A DNA stretch of 64,000 nt from the NCBI GenBank assembly GCA_001464545.1, contig LNFC01000024.1:59459-123458 (forward strand). Direction: 5' to 3'. The translations under genes and the position numbers were made by a program. Shown here piece by piece: positions 8,926-18,225 of this stretch. The stretch's first letter is position 1. Every line of letters starts with the position of its first letter. Source of the DNA: Acidobacteria bacterium Ga0077551. Lineage in GTDB: Bacteria; Pseudomonadota; Alphaproteobacteria; Caulobacterales; Hyphomonadaceae. A model generated the notes under the pieces. The model was not told the origin of the DNA. It did not search any database and saw only the letters and a program-made list of their open reading frames with translations.

Positions 8926-9483
8926 ATGCAGTTCGTCAGATTGATCCCGGCCAGCCTGCTGGCGCTCGTGGCCGCCTGCGTGATTGCGCCCTCGACCACC
9001 GAAATGGCAGCCGCCCCGGAAGTCACCACCGTCGCCGAAGCGCGCCTCGCCTTCATCGGCATCACCGGCAGCCTGCCGGAAGAGGGCAACGACCTGCCGC
9101 CGGCACTGCTCGATCCGCTGATGGATCTCGTGCCTGTCCGCCTCGACCTGACGCTCCGCCCGCCGCTGCAGCCCACCGTGCAGGGCGATGACGGGTCCTA
9201 CACCCCGATCACCGAGTGCGGCTTCGGCCCGCTCGAAGCCGGCGTCATCTCGGTACCGACCGGATCCAACCACATGCTGCTCGACGTGCGCATGGGCTCG
9301 TCCGTGGACCACCCCGCCAACCTGTTCGCCTGCGAGTATGATCCCGGCAACATCACCGACGAAACCCTCGGCACGGTCTACCGCCTGCGCGGCTGTTTCC
9401 TGCCGCAATCGGTCTCGATCCCGACCGCCGTGCAATGGGTGCTCAATCCGCTGCCGGCGTCTGCCTGCGGGCTGGGTGATTGA
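8926..9483 (+). CDS. Hypothetical lipoprotein
   Basis: 185 residues from the ATG at 8926, preceded by GGAGG; a longer frame from 8842 runs through the intergenic region and lacks a signal. Residues 1-18 form a lipoprotein signal ending in the lipobox LVAAC (C18). The mature part is acidic with three further cysteines (ITECGFG, FACEYD, RGCFL) and one near the end (ASACGLGD), which could make disulfides in the periplasm. I recognise no domain. It follows the TetR gene by 80 bases and precedes the HAD gene by 33, so it may be its own short unit. Confidence 0.75.
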   Translation: MQFVRLIPASLLALVAACVIAPSTTEMAAAPEVTTVAEARLAFIGITGSLPEEGNDLPPALLDPLMDLVPVRLDLTLRPPLQPTVQGDDGSYTPITECGFGPLEAGVISVPTGSNHMLLDVRMGSSVDHPANLFACEYDPGNITDETLGTVYRLRGCFLPQSVSIPTAVQWVLNPLPASACGLGD

Positions 9484-9516
9484 CCGGGCAGGCGGTCCAG
9501 CCTACCTCGCCCGCCC

Positions 9517-10368
9517 ATGACCTCCTCCCAGTTTCCTGCCGGCCTCGCCGGCCTCGCGCCCCTCTATGACACCATCCTCTGCGATGTCTGGGGCGTCATC
9601 CACAATGGCCGCGCCGCTTTCACCGAGGCGTGCGACGCCCTCGTCAAATTCCGCGCGCAGGGCGGGCAGGTCAGCCTCATCACCAACGCCCCGGTGCCGA
9701 ATGCGCAGGTCATCCGCCTGTTCGAGCCGCTCGGGGTGCCGATGACGGCCTTCGACACCTGCGTCTCCTCCGGTGACGCCACCCGCGCCGAACTCGCCGC
9801 CCGCCCGGACATGACCGTCTGGCGGATGGGCGGGGATGAAGGCTGGGAACACGACCGGTTCCTTTACGAAGGCCTCGGCAACACCTTCATCGACAACGAC
9901 ACCGCTGACCTTCTTTTGTGCATCGGCCTGCGCGATCAGCTCAAGGACCAGCCTGAGGACTACCGCGAGGAATTCCGCCGCGCGGTCGCCAAGCGCATCC
10001 CGATGCTGTGTGCCAACCCTGACAAGCAGGTCCGGATCGGCGGCAAGCTCTATTGGTGCGCCGGCGCGCTGGCGGACATCTACGAAGACCTCGGCGGCCA
10101 GGTCATCTATCCCGGCAAGCCCTACGCACCGATCTACCAGCTCGCGATTGCACGGCTTTCCGAGCTGAAATCGCCTCCGAGGCGAATTCTCTGCATCGGC
10201 GACAGCCCGGCCACGGACGTGCGCGGCGCCCGTCTGCAGGGTTATGACAGCCTTTATGTCGGCACCGGCCTGAAGCAGCATGGCGCGAATTTTGAAGTAG
10301 AAGTGACCGACCTTCTCGCCGATTACGGCGAGCACGCTACCTACGCGATGACCGGCCTCAGGTGGTGA
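9517..10368 (+). CDS. HAD-superfamily hydrolase, TIGR01459/NagD-like
   Basis: 283 residues. HAD motif I is DTILCDVWGVIHNG near residue 16, with the nucleophile Asp in DVWGV. Motif II is SLITNAP, and motif III/IV is LCIGDSPATDVRGA near the C terminus. The IIA-type cap and the TIGR01459 signature are typical of an alphaproteobacterial family annotated as HAD-type phosphatases with unknown physiological substrate. It starts 33 bases after the lipoprotein stop and is followed by maoC-like and ribF genes on the same strand, an arrangement common in this class. Flavin or nucleotide phosphate metabolism is possible but not shown. Confidence 0.88.
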   Translation: MTSSQFPAGLAGLAPLYDTILCDVWGVIHNGRAAFTEACDALVKFRAQGGQVSLITNAPVPNAQVIRLFEPLGVPMTAFDTCVSSGDATRAELAARPDMTVWRMGGDEGWEHDRFLYEGLGNTFIDNDTADLLLCIGLRDQLKDQPEDYREEFRRAVAKRIPMLCANPDKQVRIGGKLYWCAGALADIYEDLGGQVIYPGKPYAPIYQLAIARLSELKSPPRRILCIGDSPATDVRGARLQGYDSLYVGTGLKQHGANFEVEVTDLLADYGEHATYAMTGLRW

Positions 10369-10426
10369 CGGCGCGCGCGGCGGCGTGTAACGGACGAAAT
10401 ATCAAGGATTCAGGAGCCCCGACGGC

Positions 10427-10858
10427 ATGACGACTTTCTCTGGATACAAGTATGAAGACCTGCAGCTCGGCCAGGCGCACGAGACCGTGCACACGATCAC
10501 CGAGAACGACATCCAGCGCTTCGCCGAAGTCTCCGGCGACTTCAACCCGCTGCACATGTCGGACGAGTTCGCGGCCGGCACGATCTTCGGCAAGCGCATC
10601 GCGCACGGCGCGCTGACGGCCAGCTACATCTCCGGCATCCTCGGCAACAACCTGCCGGGCCCGGGCGCGATCTTCGTCGGCCTGTCGATGCGCTTCAAAC
10701 GCCCTGTCCATATCGGTGATGTCGTCACCGTGCGCGCCGAAGTCGCCGAGAAACAGGACCGCGGCAACCGCGTCACCCTGAAAGTCGAATGCCTCGTCGA
10801 GGGCAAGCGCGTGATCACGGGCGAAGCCGAAGTGGTGGCGCCCAGCCGGGGGGCCTGA
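10427..10858 (+). CDS. MaoC-like (R)-specific enoyl-CoA hydratase
   Basis: 143 residues, a complete single hot-dog fold. The hydratase-2 motif is present: VSGDFNPLHM near residue 42 supplies the catalytic Asp and His, followed by KRIAHGAL and the long central helix. Members hydrate trans-2-enoyl-CoA to (R)-3-hydroxyacyl-CoA, feeding polyhydroxyalkanoate synthesis or fatty acid turnover. The stop overlaps the ribF start by one base (TGATG), so translation of the two is coupled, although their pathways differ. Confidence 0.9.
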   Translation: MTTFSGYKYEDLQLGQAHETVHTITENDIQRFAEVSGDFNPLHMSDEFAAGTIFGKRIAHGALTASYISGILGNNLPGPGAIFVGLSMRFKRPVHIGDVVTVRAEVAEKQDRGNRVTLKVECLVEGKRVITGEAEVVAPSRGA

Positions 10859-11784
10859 TGGCCGTCTTCGCGGAGTATCGCGGACTGCCCGAAAGCGCGC
10901 GCGGCGCCTCGATCGCGCTTGGCAATTTCGATGGGCTGCATGCCGGCCACAAGGCAGTCATGGAAGCCGCCCGCATCGCCGGGCACGGCAGGTTCTCGGT
11001 CGCGACCTTCGAGCCGCCGCCGCGCGCCTATTTCCGCCCTGGCGATCCGCCGTTCCGCATTTTCCGCCCCGAGCGCCGCAATGCCGCGATCCTCGCCGCC
11101 GGCGCCAGCACGGTTTTCGAGCTGCCGTTCAATGGCGAGATGGCGGCGATGACGGATGAAGGCTTCGTGCGCAATGTCCTCGTCGACGGGCTCGGCGCCT
11201 CGCACGTTTCGGTCGGTTTCGATTTCCGCTTCGGACGCGGCCGGATGGGCCATGCCCAGCGCCTGTCCAGCCTCGGCCGGGCCCTCGGCTTCGGGGTCAC
11301 CATCGTCGAGGAAGTCGAGGGCAGGGGCGCGAAGGCCTCCTCCACCGCGATCCGCCAGGCCCTGATGGCCGGCGAGCCGGACCTCGCCGCCGGCATGCTG
11401 GGCGGCCCGTGGACCGCCGACGGCATCGTGGAATCCGGCGAACAGAACGGCCGCAAGCTCGGCTTTCCGACCGCGAACCTGCAGCTCGGCGAACTCATCC
11501 ATCCCAAGCATGGCGTCTATGCCGTCCGCGCCCGGATCGAAGGCGAGGCGGACTGGCGCCCCGGCGTCGCCAATTTCGGCCGCACCCCGACGACCGGCCT
11601 GCGCGACCCCCTGCTGGAAACCCACATCTTTGATTTCAAAGGCGATATCTACGGCAAGCGGCTCGAGGTGCAGCTGGTCGCTTACCTGCGCCCGGAGAAG
11701 CGCTTCGACAGCCTCGACCTGATGGTCGAGCAGATGCACCTCGACTCGGCCGACGCGCGCGCAATCCTCGCAACGCCCGGCTGA
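10858..11784 (+). CDS. ribF: Bifunctional riboflavin kinase / FAD synthetase
   Basis: 308 residues from the ATG overlapping the maoC stop. The N-terminal FAD synthetase domain carries the nucleotidyltransferase signature GNFDGLHAGH near residue 23 and the later STAIRQAL loop. The C-terminal riboflavin kinase domain carries GFPTANL and the NFGRTPT and LLETHIFDF strands that hold flavin and Mg-ATP. It converts riboflavin to FMN and then FAD in the cytoplasm. Length and domain order are normal. Its place shortly before ileS and lspA is the classical neighbourhood in many proteobacteria. Confidence 0.96.
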   Translation: MAVFAEYRGLPESARGASIALGNFDGLHAGHKAVMEAARIAGHGRFSVATFEPPPRAYFRPGDPPFRIFRPERRNAAILAAGASTVFELPFNGEMAAMTDEGFVRNVLVDGLGASHVSVGFDFRFGRGRMGHAQRLSSLGRALGFGVTIVEEVEGRGAKASSTAIRQALMAGEPDLAAGMLGGPWTADGIVESGEQNGRKLGFPTANLQLGELIHPKHGVYAVRARIEGEADWRPGVANFGRTPTTGLRDPLLETHIFDFKGDIYGKRLEVQLVAYLRPEKRFDSLDLMVEQMHLDSADARAILATPG

Positions 11785-11883
11785 AACATAAAGTTTCCGC
11801 AATCTGACCGCTTCGCCGCCCTTCACAAGGCCGCAAAACGGGAGGATGTTCTTTGCGTTGAACGCGAGCGGGGAGGACAAAAC

Positions 11884-12459
11884 ATGCGCCGCACTCTGAC
11901 ATCTCTGGGACTTCTCGTCGCTCTGGCTGGGCACGCTTTTGCAGACGATTCAAAACTCGTCAAAGCGGTCAGCCTCCAGGACCTGCAAAGGATCATCGCC
12001 GAGGAAGGCTACACCATCAACAGCACCGGCGATGACGGCGCGGTCTCCGTGCGCGCCACCGATACCGCTGGCACCGGCCTGATCTTCAACGTCCTCGGCA
12101 CAGCCTGCGATCTCGAAGGCTACGAACCCGGTTGCCTCGGCATCAACATGCAGGTCCGCTACGACGCCGACGGCTACGAGACGCTGGAGCGCATCAACGA
12201 AGCCAACCTGATGTGGGCGCCCACCTCGGCCTGGTATTCGGCTGAGGGCTTTGACTCGAGCGTGCCGACCGTGGGCATCACCCGCTACGTCATCCTCGAT
12301 GGCGGCATGACCGTCCGCAACATCAAGGACAACCTCCTGAACCTGCTGGCGATTGCCCCGCAGGTGGCCGATTATGTCTGGCAGACCGGCGTCTATGCCC
12401 CGGGCGGCGCCGAGGAAGTCGTCTATGACGACGAGGAATACTACGATGACGAGTGGTAG
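11884..12459 (+). CDS. YbjN domain-containing exported protein
   Basis: 191 residues with a strong ribosome site (GGGAGGACAAAAC) before the ATG. Residues 1-20 are a signal peptide ending in HAFA. The body (LVKAVSLQDLQRIIAEEGY, DSSVPTVGITRYVILDGGMTVRNIKDNL) matches the YbjN/TY3-chaperone-like fold seen in many alphaproteobacterial periplasmic proteins. The last 15 residues are an acidic Tyr-rich tail (EEVVYDDEEYYDDEW), unusual and possibly metal- or partner-binding. No specific function is known. It sits between ribF and ileS with a candidate terminator after it. Confidence 0.8.
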   Translation: MRRTLTSLGLLVALAGHAFADDSKLVKAVSLQDLQRIIAEEGYTINSTGDDGAVSVRATDTAGTGLIFNVLGTACDLEGYEPGCLGINMQVRYDADGYETLERINEANLMWAPTSAWYSAEGFDSSVPTVGITRYVILDGGMTVRNIKDNLLNLLAIAPQVADYVWQTGVYAPGGAEEVVYDDEEYYDDEW

Positions 12460-12461
12460 CT

Positions 12462-12497
12462 GCCCGCCCCGCAAGGGGTGACAGGCCCCGTTCGGGC
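12462..12497 (+). terminator. Candidate hairpin after the YbjN gene
   Basis: GCCCG (12462-12466) pairs with CGGGC (12493-12497), and inside it CCCC/GGGG tracts can pair in two alternative ways. It begins three bases after the stop codon and has no T-run. Weak support as a terminator. Confidence 0.35.
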
Positions 12498-12565
12498 GTG
12501 ATAACCGCTGCGCCGATGACATATTCCTTGGCGATTCAGGCAATTCGAATTAGCGGCCCGGCCGC

Positions 12566-12588
12566 CGGCTGAACCCTTTGTTCAGCCG
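12566..12588 (+). promoter_or_regulatory. Stem-loop in the ileS leader
   Basis: GGCTGAAC (12567-12574) and GTTCAGCC (12580-12587) form a perfect 8-bp stem with a 5-nt loop, extended to 9 bp by flanking C and G. It lies about 75 bases before the ileS ATG. It could be the end of the upstream transcript or a leader structure controlling ileS; no T-box features are seen. Confidence 0.4.
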
Positions 12589-12661
12589 TGGCCGGGTAAG
12601 CCCGTTTGGCCTGAGGCCGCTCGCCCATTCCCGTTATCCGCTGACGAAGACCTGACCCAAG

Positions 12662-15634
12662 ATGACCGACACCGCTGCGACTGAACGCGACTACCGCGAC
12701 ACGCTGTTCCTGCCGAAAACCGAGTTCCCGATGCGCGCCGGCCTGCCCAAGGCCGAGCCCGAATGGATCAAACGCTGGGACGCCATGGGCCTCTACGCCA
12801 AGCTCCGCGAGACCGCCAAGGGCCGCGAGCCCTTCATCCTCCATGACGGCCCGCCCTACGCCAACGGCCACATCCACCTCGGTACGGCGCTCAACAAGAT
12901 CATCAAGGACATCATCGTCCGCTCGCACCAGATGCAGGGCTTCGATGCCTCCTACCTGCCGGGCTGGGACTGTCACGGCCTGCCGATCGAATGGAAGGTG
13001 GAGGAGGAGTTCCGCTCCAAGAACCGCCCGAAGGATTCCGTGCCCGCCGACGAGTTCCGCGCCGCCTGCCGCGCCTATGCCGAGCATTGGGTGAAAGTGC
13101 AGGGCAAGGAATTCCGCAGCCTCGGCATCGAGGGCGAATGGGACAATCCTTACCTCACCATGGCCTTCGAGAGCGAGGCGATGATCGTCTCCGAATTCCT
13201 CGACATGGCGATGAAAGGCGGCCTCGTCCGCGGCGCCAAGCCCATCATGTGGAGCCCGGTGGAACGCACGGCGCTCGCCGAAGCCGAAGTCGAATACCAC
13301 GACCGCAAGGTGCCGGTGGTGTGGGTGAAGTTTCCGGTGAAGGGCGCAGATCATCATGTCGTGATCTGGACCACAACGCCTTGGACGATCCCCGCGAACC
13401 AGGCTGTAAGTTTCAATCCCCAAATCGCCTATGGTCTCTACGAAGTGACCGAGGTGATGATGGAGGCCGAACTCGGCTTTGCACCTTACGTCAAAGCCGG
13501 CGACAGGATCGTGCTCGCGGACAAGCTTGCAGCCGACGCGCTCTCTTCGGCAAAAGCCAAGTCGTTCAACAGGCTCAGCGACATCAATCCGGAAGGCTGG
13601 GTGCTAAACCATCCGCTTCACGTGCTCTCGCCCTTCTTCGAACACAACATCCCCATGCTCGCCGGCGACCACGTTACCGACGACGCCGGAACGGGCTTCG
13701 TCCACACCGCGCCTGCCCACGGCGAAGACGACTTCAACGTCTGGCTCGCCACCGGCCATACTGCACAGGACATCCGCCAGATCGTCGATGCCGATGGTCG
13801 CTATACGGACGATGTGCCCGAACCCCTCAAGGGTCTCGACATCATCGTCACCTCCGGCAAGAAGCGCGGCGAGGCGGGCAAGGCGAACAACGAAGTGATC
13901 CGCCTCCTCGCCGAGAGCGGAAACCTGCTCGCGCGCGGCATCACCACGATCCGCGATGCCCATTCCTGGCGCTCGAAAGCCCCGGTTATCCGCCGCGCCA
14001 CGCCGCAATGGTTCATCGCGATGGACAAGCCCGTCCATGCCGGCAAGACGCTTCGCGAACTGGCGATGAAAGCCATCGCCGATACCGAATTCTTCCCGCC
14101 GACAGGCCGCAACCGTCTCTCCGCCATGGTCGAGAGCCGCCCTGACTGGCTGATCTCGCGCCAGCGTAACTGGGGCGTGCCGATCACCCTGTTCGTCAAC
14201 GCGAAAGGCGAACCGCACACCGCCGCCCTGCCGCGCGATCAGGCGGACAAGCTCAACGCCAACATCAAGGCCGCCATCGAGAAAACCGGTGTGGACGGAT
14301 GGTTCGCGACCCCGGGCGCTGACTTCTTCGCGGGCACGGGCGTCTCGCCCGAAGGCTGGGAAAAGGTCACCGACGTCCTCGACGTCTGGTTCGATTCCGG
14401 CACCACTCACGCCTTCGCCCTGCGCAAACGCGGCATCATCGACAAGGCGACAGGGCAGGCGGACGTCTACATGGAAGGCTCCGACCAGCACCGCGGCTGG
14501 TTCCAGTCCTCGCTGCTCGAGTCCTGCGCCACGCGCGGCATGGCGCCCTACAAGCAGGTCGTCACCCACGGCATGGTCGTCGATGCCGACGGCAAGAAGA
14601 TGTCTAAATCGATCGGCAACACGATTGAGCCGGACGAGTTCCAGAAACAGCACGGCATCGAAATCCTCCGCCTCTGGACCGCCTCCGCCGACTATTGGGA
14701 CGACACCCGAATCTCCGACGAGATCATCAAGGGCACCGTCGAAACCTACCGCAAACTCCGCAACACGCTGCGGTACATGCTCGGCGCGCTGGATGGCTAC
14801 ACGCCCGCCGAAGCCATCGACGCCAAGGACATGCCTGGCCTCGAACGCTTCATCCTCCACCGCCTCGCCGAACTCGACAGCGAAGTGCGCGCCGCCTTCA
14901 AGGTGTTCGACTTCAAGCGCGTGATGACGGCCATCGTCAACTTCGTGAACGTCGAACTCTCGGCCGTCTATTTCGACATCCGCAAGGACGTGCTCTATTG
15001 CGACCCGTCCTTCGCCGCCGCGAAAGCCTGGGACGCGGAAACCTCCGTGTACGGAAACCGCCGCCGCGCCGTGCGCACGGTGATGGCCGCCGTGATGGAA
15101 CGCCTCCTCTGCTGGCTCGCCCCGGTGATGCCCTTCACGACGGACGAAGCCTTCGGCGAAAGCCACCTGAAAGGCTCCGCCGAGTCGGTCCACCTTCAGC
15201 TCTTCCCGGAAACCCCCGCCGCCTGGCGCGACGCAGCCCTCGCCGCACGCTGGGAGAAGATCTTCAAGGTCCGCCGCGTCGTCACCGGCGCCCTCGAAGT
15301 CGAGCGCCGCGAAAAACGCATCGGCGCCTCGCTGGAAGCCGCTCCCGAAGTCATCGTCAGCGACAAGGCGCTCCTCGACGCTTTCGCGGGCGAGGACGCC
15401 GCCGACCTGTTCATCACCTCCGGCGCCGCCCTTGTGCGGGGCGCGGCCGGTCCGGCGGGCGCCTTCACGCTCGACGATTCGCCCGGCATCTGGGTCGTCC
15501 CCAAACCCGCCCTCGGCATCAAATGCCGCCGCAGCTGGAAATACTTCGACCCCGCCACCGCCGCGCCCGGCTTCCCGGACATCACCCCCCGCGACGCGCT
15601 GGCGGTCAAAGCCTGGGACAAGGCAGCCAGCTAG
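12662..15634 (+). CDS. ileS: Isoleucyl-tRNA synthetase
   Basis: 990 residues, a full-length class I synthetase charging tRNA-Ile. The HIGH-type motif is GHIHLGTA near residues 69-76, the KMSKS motif is KKMSKSIGN near 645, and the CP1 editing domain lies between (VIWTTTPWTIPANQ and GTGFVHTAPAHGEDDF). The anticodon-binding domain follows, then an alphaproteobacterial C-terminus (CRRSWKYFD..FPDITPRDALAV) with a single Cys rather than a complete zinc finger. The 5' gap of about 200 bases holds a stem-loop. It is the first gene of the ileS-lspA unit. Confidence 0.97.
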   Translation: MTDTAATERDYRDTLFLPKTEFPMRAGLPKAEPEWIKRWDAMGLYAKLRETAKGREPFILHDGPPYANGHIHLGTALNKIIKDIIVRSHQMQGFDASYLPGWDCHGLPIEWKVEEEFRSKNRPKDSVPADEFRAACRAYAEHWVKVQGKEFRSLGIEGEWDNPYLTMAFESEAMIVSEFLDMAMKGGLVRGAKPIMWSPVERTALAEAEVEYHDRKVPVVWVKFPVKGADHHVVIWTTTPWTIPANQAVSFNPQIAYGLYEVTEVMMEAELGFAPYVKAGDRIVLADKLAADALSSAKAKSFNRLSDINPEGWVLNHPLHVLSPFFEHNIPMLAGDHVTDDAGTGFVHTAPAHGEDDFNVWLATGHTAQDIRQIVDADGRYTDDVPEPLKGLDIIVTSGKKRGEAGKANNEVIRLLAESGNLLARGITTIRDAHSWRSKAPVIRRATPQWFIAMDKPVHAGKTLRELAMKAIADTEFFPPTGRNRLSAMVESRPDWLISRQRNWGVPITLFVNAKGEPHTAALPRDQADKLNANIKAAIEKTGVDGWFATPGADFFAGTGVSPEGWEKVTDVLDVWFDSGTTHAFALRKRGIIDKATGQADVYMEGSDQHRGWFQSSLLESCATRGMAPYKQVVTHGMVVDADGKKMSKSIGNTIEPDEFQKQHGIEILRLWTASADYWDDTRISDEIIKGTVETYRKLRNTLRYMLGALDGYTPAEAIDAKDMPGLERFILHRLAELDSEVRAAFKVFDFKRVMTAIVNFVNVELSAVYFDIRKDVLYCDPSFAAAKAWDAETSVYGNRRRAVRTVMAAVMERLLCWLAPVMPFTTDEAFGESHLKGSAESVHLQLFPETPAAWRDAALAARWEKIFKVRRVVTGALEVERREKRIGASLEAAPEVIVSDKALLDAFAGEDAADLFITSGAALVRGAAGPAGAFTLDDSPGIWVVPKPALGIKCRRSWKYFDPATAAPGFPDITPRDALAVKAWDKAAS

Positions 15635-15650
15635 CCAACGGGCGCCCTCT

Positions 15651-15710
15651 TATCCTCCCCTGCGAAGCGGGGGACCTGGCAGACGGCGAAGCCGGCTGAC
15701 GGAGGGGGCT
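15651..15710. repeat. REP-like palindromic repeat between ileS and lspA
   Basis: Two adjacent mini-hairpins with GAA loops (CCCCTGC-GAA-GCGGGGG and GGC-GAA-GCC) sit inside outer arms TCCTCCCC (15653-15660) and GGAGGGGG (15701-15708). This is the typical composition of extragenic palindromes in alphaproteobacteria. It lies in the 141-base gap and may form a transcript structure between ileS and lspA. Confidence 0.65.
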
Positions 15711-15774
15711 CTTGTTCCTTGCCAGATGCACACAAACGCTTGATCCCCCCGGCACGGTCTGCAATCTCACGCGC

Positions 15775-16293
15775 ATGAAACTGGCGTTATCCTCTGCTTG
15801 GCCATTCTTTGTGGTGCCCGTCGTGCTGGTGCTGGACCAGTGGACCAAGTGGCTTGTGCTCGAGGAGCCGCGCTTCAACGCGCTCGGCTGCCTCGACCGG
15901 ATGGAGCCTTGCGGCCGGATCGTGCTGCCGGGCCCCCTTGATCTCACGATGCTCTGGAACCGCGGCATGAGCTATGGCCTGTTCCAGACCGAAGGCATCG
16001 GCCGGTGGATCCTCGCTGGCATCATGCTGGCCATCGCCATTGGCTTCCTCGTCTGGCTCACCCGGGCCGAGGGCCGCTGGCTGAAGCTCGCTCTCGCGCT
16101 TGTGATCGGCGGCGCCTTCGGCAACCTGATCGACCGGGTCCGCTTCGGCGCCGTGGTCGATTTCATCGATGCCAACGGCCTGTATTTCCCCTGGGTCTTC
16201 AATGTCGCCGACGCCGCCATCAGCGTCGGCGCCGTGCTCCTGTTTGTCGACCAGTTCTTACTTTCGCGGCCAAAACCGGCTAGCACCACATAA
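15775..16293 (+). CDS. lspA: Lipoprotein signal peptidase (signal peptidase II)
   Basis: 172 residues from the ATG at 15775; an upstream TTG would add a non-hydrophobic extension. Four transmembrane helices are visible. The catalytic aspartates of this family are in GNLIDRVRFG and FNVADAAISVG, and the conserved NRGMSYGLF block precedes them. It cleaves the signal from prolipoproteins after diacylglyceryl addition. The very next gene and several others in this window encode lipoproteins that need it. The ileS-lspA order is conserved across proteobacteria. Confidence 0.95.
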   Translation: MKLALSSAWPFFVVPVVLVLDQWTKWLVLEEPRFNALGCLDRMEPCGRIVLPGPLDLTMLWNRGMSYGLFQTEGIGRWILAGIMLAIAIGFLVWLTRAEGRWLKLALALVIGGAFGNLIDRVRFGAVVDFIDANGLYFPWVFNVADAAISVGAVLLFVDQFLLSRPKPASTT

Positions 16294-16331
16294 CCCCGGG
16301 CTTCAGCCCCTCAGAAACGGACCCGCCCGCC

Positions 16332-16832
16332 ATGAAGAAATCCCTCCTGATCCTCGCTGCTGGCGCGGCCCTTGCGGCCACCACGGCCTGCTCCTCCACC
16401 GGCGGCAGCAACGGGGGCAGCACCCCGAACGAGTTCCGCGTCGTCACCAAGGCCCCGCTCAGCGTCCCGCCGGAATACAGCCTTCGCCCGCCTGCGGCCG
16501 GCACCACCACCCCGGCTGAAGTCGACGCCGCCACCACGGGGGTCACCACCGCGTTCGGCACCACGATGGGCGTCAACGCCAGCGCCTCCGAGAAAGCCCT
16601 CGTCGCCGCTGCCGGCGCCAACGCCGCCAACGCCGCCATCCGCGCGCAGGTCGACTACGAGGAAGCCCGGGCCATCCGCAAGTCACCCAGCGTCACCGAC
16701 CGCGTCTTCTTCTGGCGCAAGGACAAGCCCGAAGACGCCGCTTCCGCCGCCACCGACAATGCGACGGGCGACCAGCCGGTCACCATCGAGCGCACCGAAG
16801 GCGGCCCGCGCATCCGTCTTCCCGGAACCTGA
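16332..16832 (+). CDS. DUF3035 lipoprotein (BamF-like)
   Basis: 166 residues. Signal peptide with lipobox ending at C20 (ALAATTAC). The mature start contains the DUF3035 signature PNEFRVVTKAPLSVPPEYSLRPP (written here in parts: PNEFRVV, then KAPLSVPPEY). In Caulobacter a DUF3035 protein, BamF, is a subunit of the beta-barrel assembly complex. The remainder is Ala/Thr-rich and low complexity. The position directly after lspA and before the M16 pair is conserved in alphaproteobacteria. The BamF role is inferred from family and synteny. Confidence 0.8.
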   Translation: MKKSLLILAAGAALAATTACSSTGGSNGGSTPNEFRVVTKAPLSVPPEYSLRPPAAGTTTPAEVDAATTGVTTAFGTTMGVNASASEKALVAAAGANAANAAIRAQVDYEEARAIRKSPSVTDRVFFWRKDKPEDAASAATDNATGDQPVTIERTEGGPRIRLPGT

Positions 16833-16874
16833 TTTCCGCCTAGTTCACTGCCAGTACAAAAACGGAGGACGCCC

Positions 16875-18224
16875 ATGAAACGGAGTCTCGCTGCCGGGCT
16901 TTTCGCCCTGCTTGCCTTGCCTGCCTTCGCCGAGGAGGCCGCCTGGGCGCCCTCCACCTTCACGCTCGACAATGGCATGGACGTCGTCGTGATCCCGGAT
17001 CACCGCGCGCCCGTCGTCACCCACATGGTCTGGTACAAGGTCGGCGCCGCCGATGAGGCGCCCGGCAAGTCCGGCATTGCCCACCTGTTCGAACACGTGA
17101 TGTTCAAGCAGACCAAGAATATCGGCCCCGAAGAGTTCACCTCCATCGTCCAGCGTTCGGGCGGCCAGCTCAACGCCTTCACGAGCTGGGACTACACGGC
17201 CTATTTCGAACGCGTGGCCAAGCCCCAGCTCGGCAAGATGATGGAACTGGAAGCCGAGCGGATGGTGAACCTCATCATCAACGACGACCCCAAGGGCCCG
17301 TTCATCTCCGAGCGTGATGTCGTGAAGGAAGAGCGCCGCCAGCGCATCGACAACAATCCGGGCGTCATCCTGCAGGAAAAGGTCCTCTCCGAATTCTGGA
17401 AGGGCCACCCCTACGAAATTACCGTCATCGGCAAGATGGAGGAAGTCGCCGCGCTCACCCCGCAGGACGGCCTCGATTTCTACCAGCAGTATTACAGCCC
17501 CGAGAACGCCATCCTCGTCGTCGCCGGCGATGTGACGCCTGAGGAAGTGCGCACGCTCGCCGAGCAGCACTACGGCGCCATCACGCCGACCGGTACCGTC
17601 ACGGCGGAGCGCAAATGGCAGCCCGTCACCCCGCTCGCCGAAACGCAGCTGTTGACGCACGAAGATCCGAAAGTCCGCCAGCCAAATTGGAGCCGTTACT
17701 ACACCGGCTTTTCGCAGCGCCGTCAGCCCGCTGACGCGATCGCGCTCGACGTCGGCCTCGAAATCCTCGGCGGCGGCATGACCAGCCGGCTTTACCAGTC
17801 GCTGGTCGAGCAGCAGCAACTCGCCATCTCCGCCAATGCCTATGCCTGGACCACGCTGCATGACGAAGGCCCGGCCGTCCTTTCCGCCAGCCCCGCGCCC
17901 GGCGTGGAGCTGGACGCGCTCGAGACCGCGCTGATGGCCGAAGTCGAGAAGGTGCTCGCCGAAGGCTTCACCGAAGCTGAAGTCGTCCGCGCCCGCAACA
18001 AGCTCGCGGCCGATGCCATCTACGCCCGCGATAGCCAGTCCGGCATGGCCAACGCCTTCGGCGGCTGGCTCGCCATCGGCGGCACGGTGGAGGAAATCCT
18101 CGCCTATCCGGACACCGTCCGCGCCGTCACGCCGGAGCAGGCGATCGCCGCCGTGCGCGCCGTTTTCGGCTCCGAGAAACACTATATCGAAGCCCATCTC
18201 CTGCCCGCCGAAGGAGACCTCTGA
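16875..18224 (+). CDS. M16 family zinc metallopeptidase, catalytic subunit
   Basis: 449 residues with a signal peptide (cleavage after PAFA). The inverted zinc motif HxxEH is HLFEH at residues 70-74, with the distal Glu ligand in ERDVVKEERRQR near 150. The C-terminal M16 half carries the SRLYQSLVEQQQLAIS block. Such periplasmic M16 proteases work as pairs with a non-catalytic subunit, and the next gene supplies it one base after the stop. The substrate is unknown; the family degrades peptides and some act in envelope quality control. Confidence 0.94.
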   Translation: MKRSLAAGLFALLALPAFAEEAAWAPSTFTLDNGMDVVVIPDHRAPVVTHMVWYKVGAADEAPGKSGIAHLFEHVMFKQTKNIGPEEFTSIVQRSGGQLNAFTSWDYTAYFERVAKPQLGKMMELEAERMVNLIINDDPKGPFISERDVVKEERRQRIDNNPGVILQEKVLSEFWKGHPYEITVIGKMEEVAALTPQDGLDFYQQYYSPENAILVVAGDVTPEEVRTLAEQHYGAITPTGTVTAERKWQPVTPLAETQLLTHEDPKVRQPNWSRYYTGFSQRRQPADAIALDVGLEILGGGMTSRLYQSLVEQQQLAISANAYAWTTLHDEGPAVLSASPAPGVELDALETALMAEVEKVLAEGFTEAEVVRARNKLAADAIYARDSQSGMANAFGGWLAIGGTVEEILAYPDTVRAVTPEQAIAAVRAVFGSEKHYIEAHLLPAEGDL

Positions 18225-18225
18225 G

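Noticed and set aside
12566..12588. T-box-like riboswitch before ileS
   Set aside because: Only a simple 9-bp stem is present; there is no T-box sequence or specifier loop, and T-boxes are not expected in this class.
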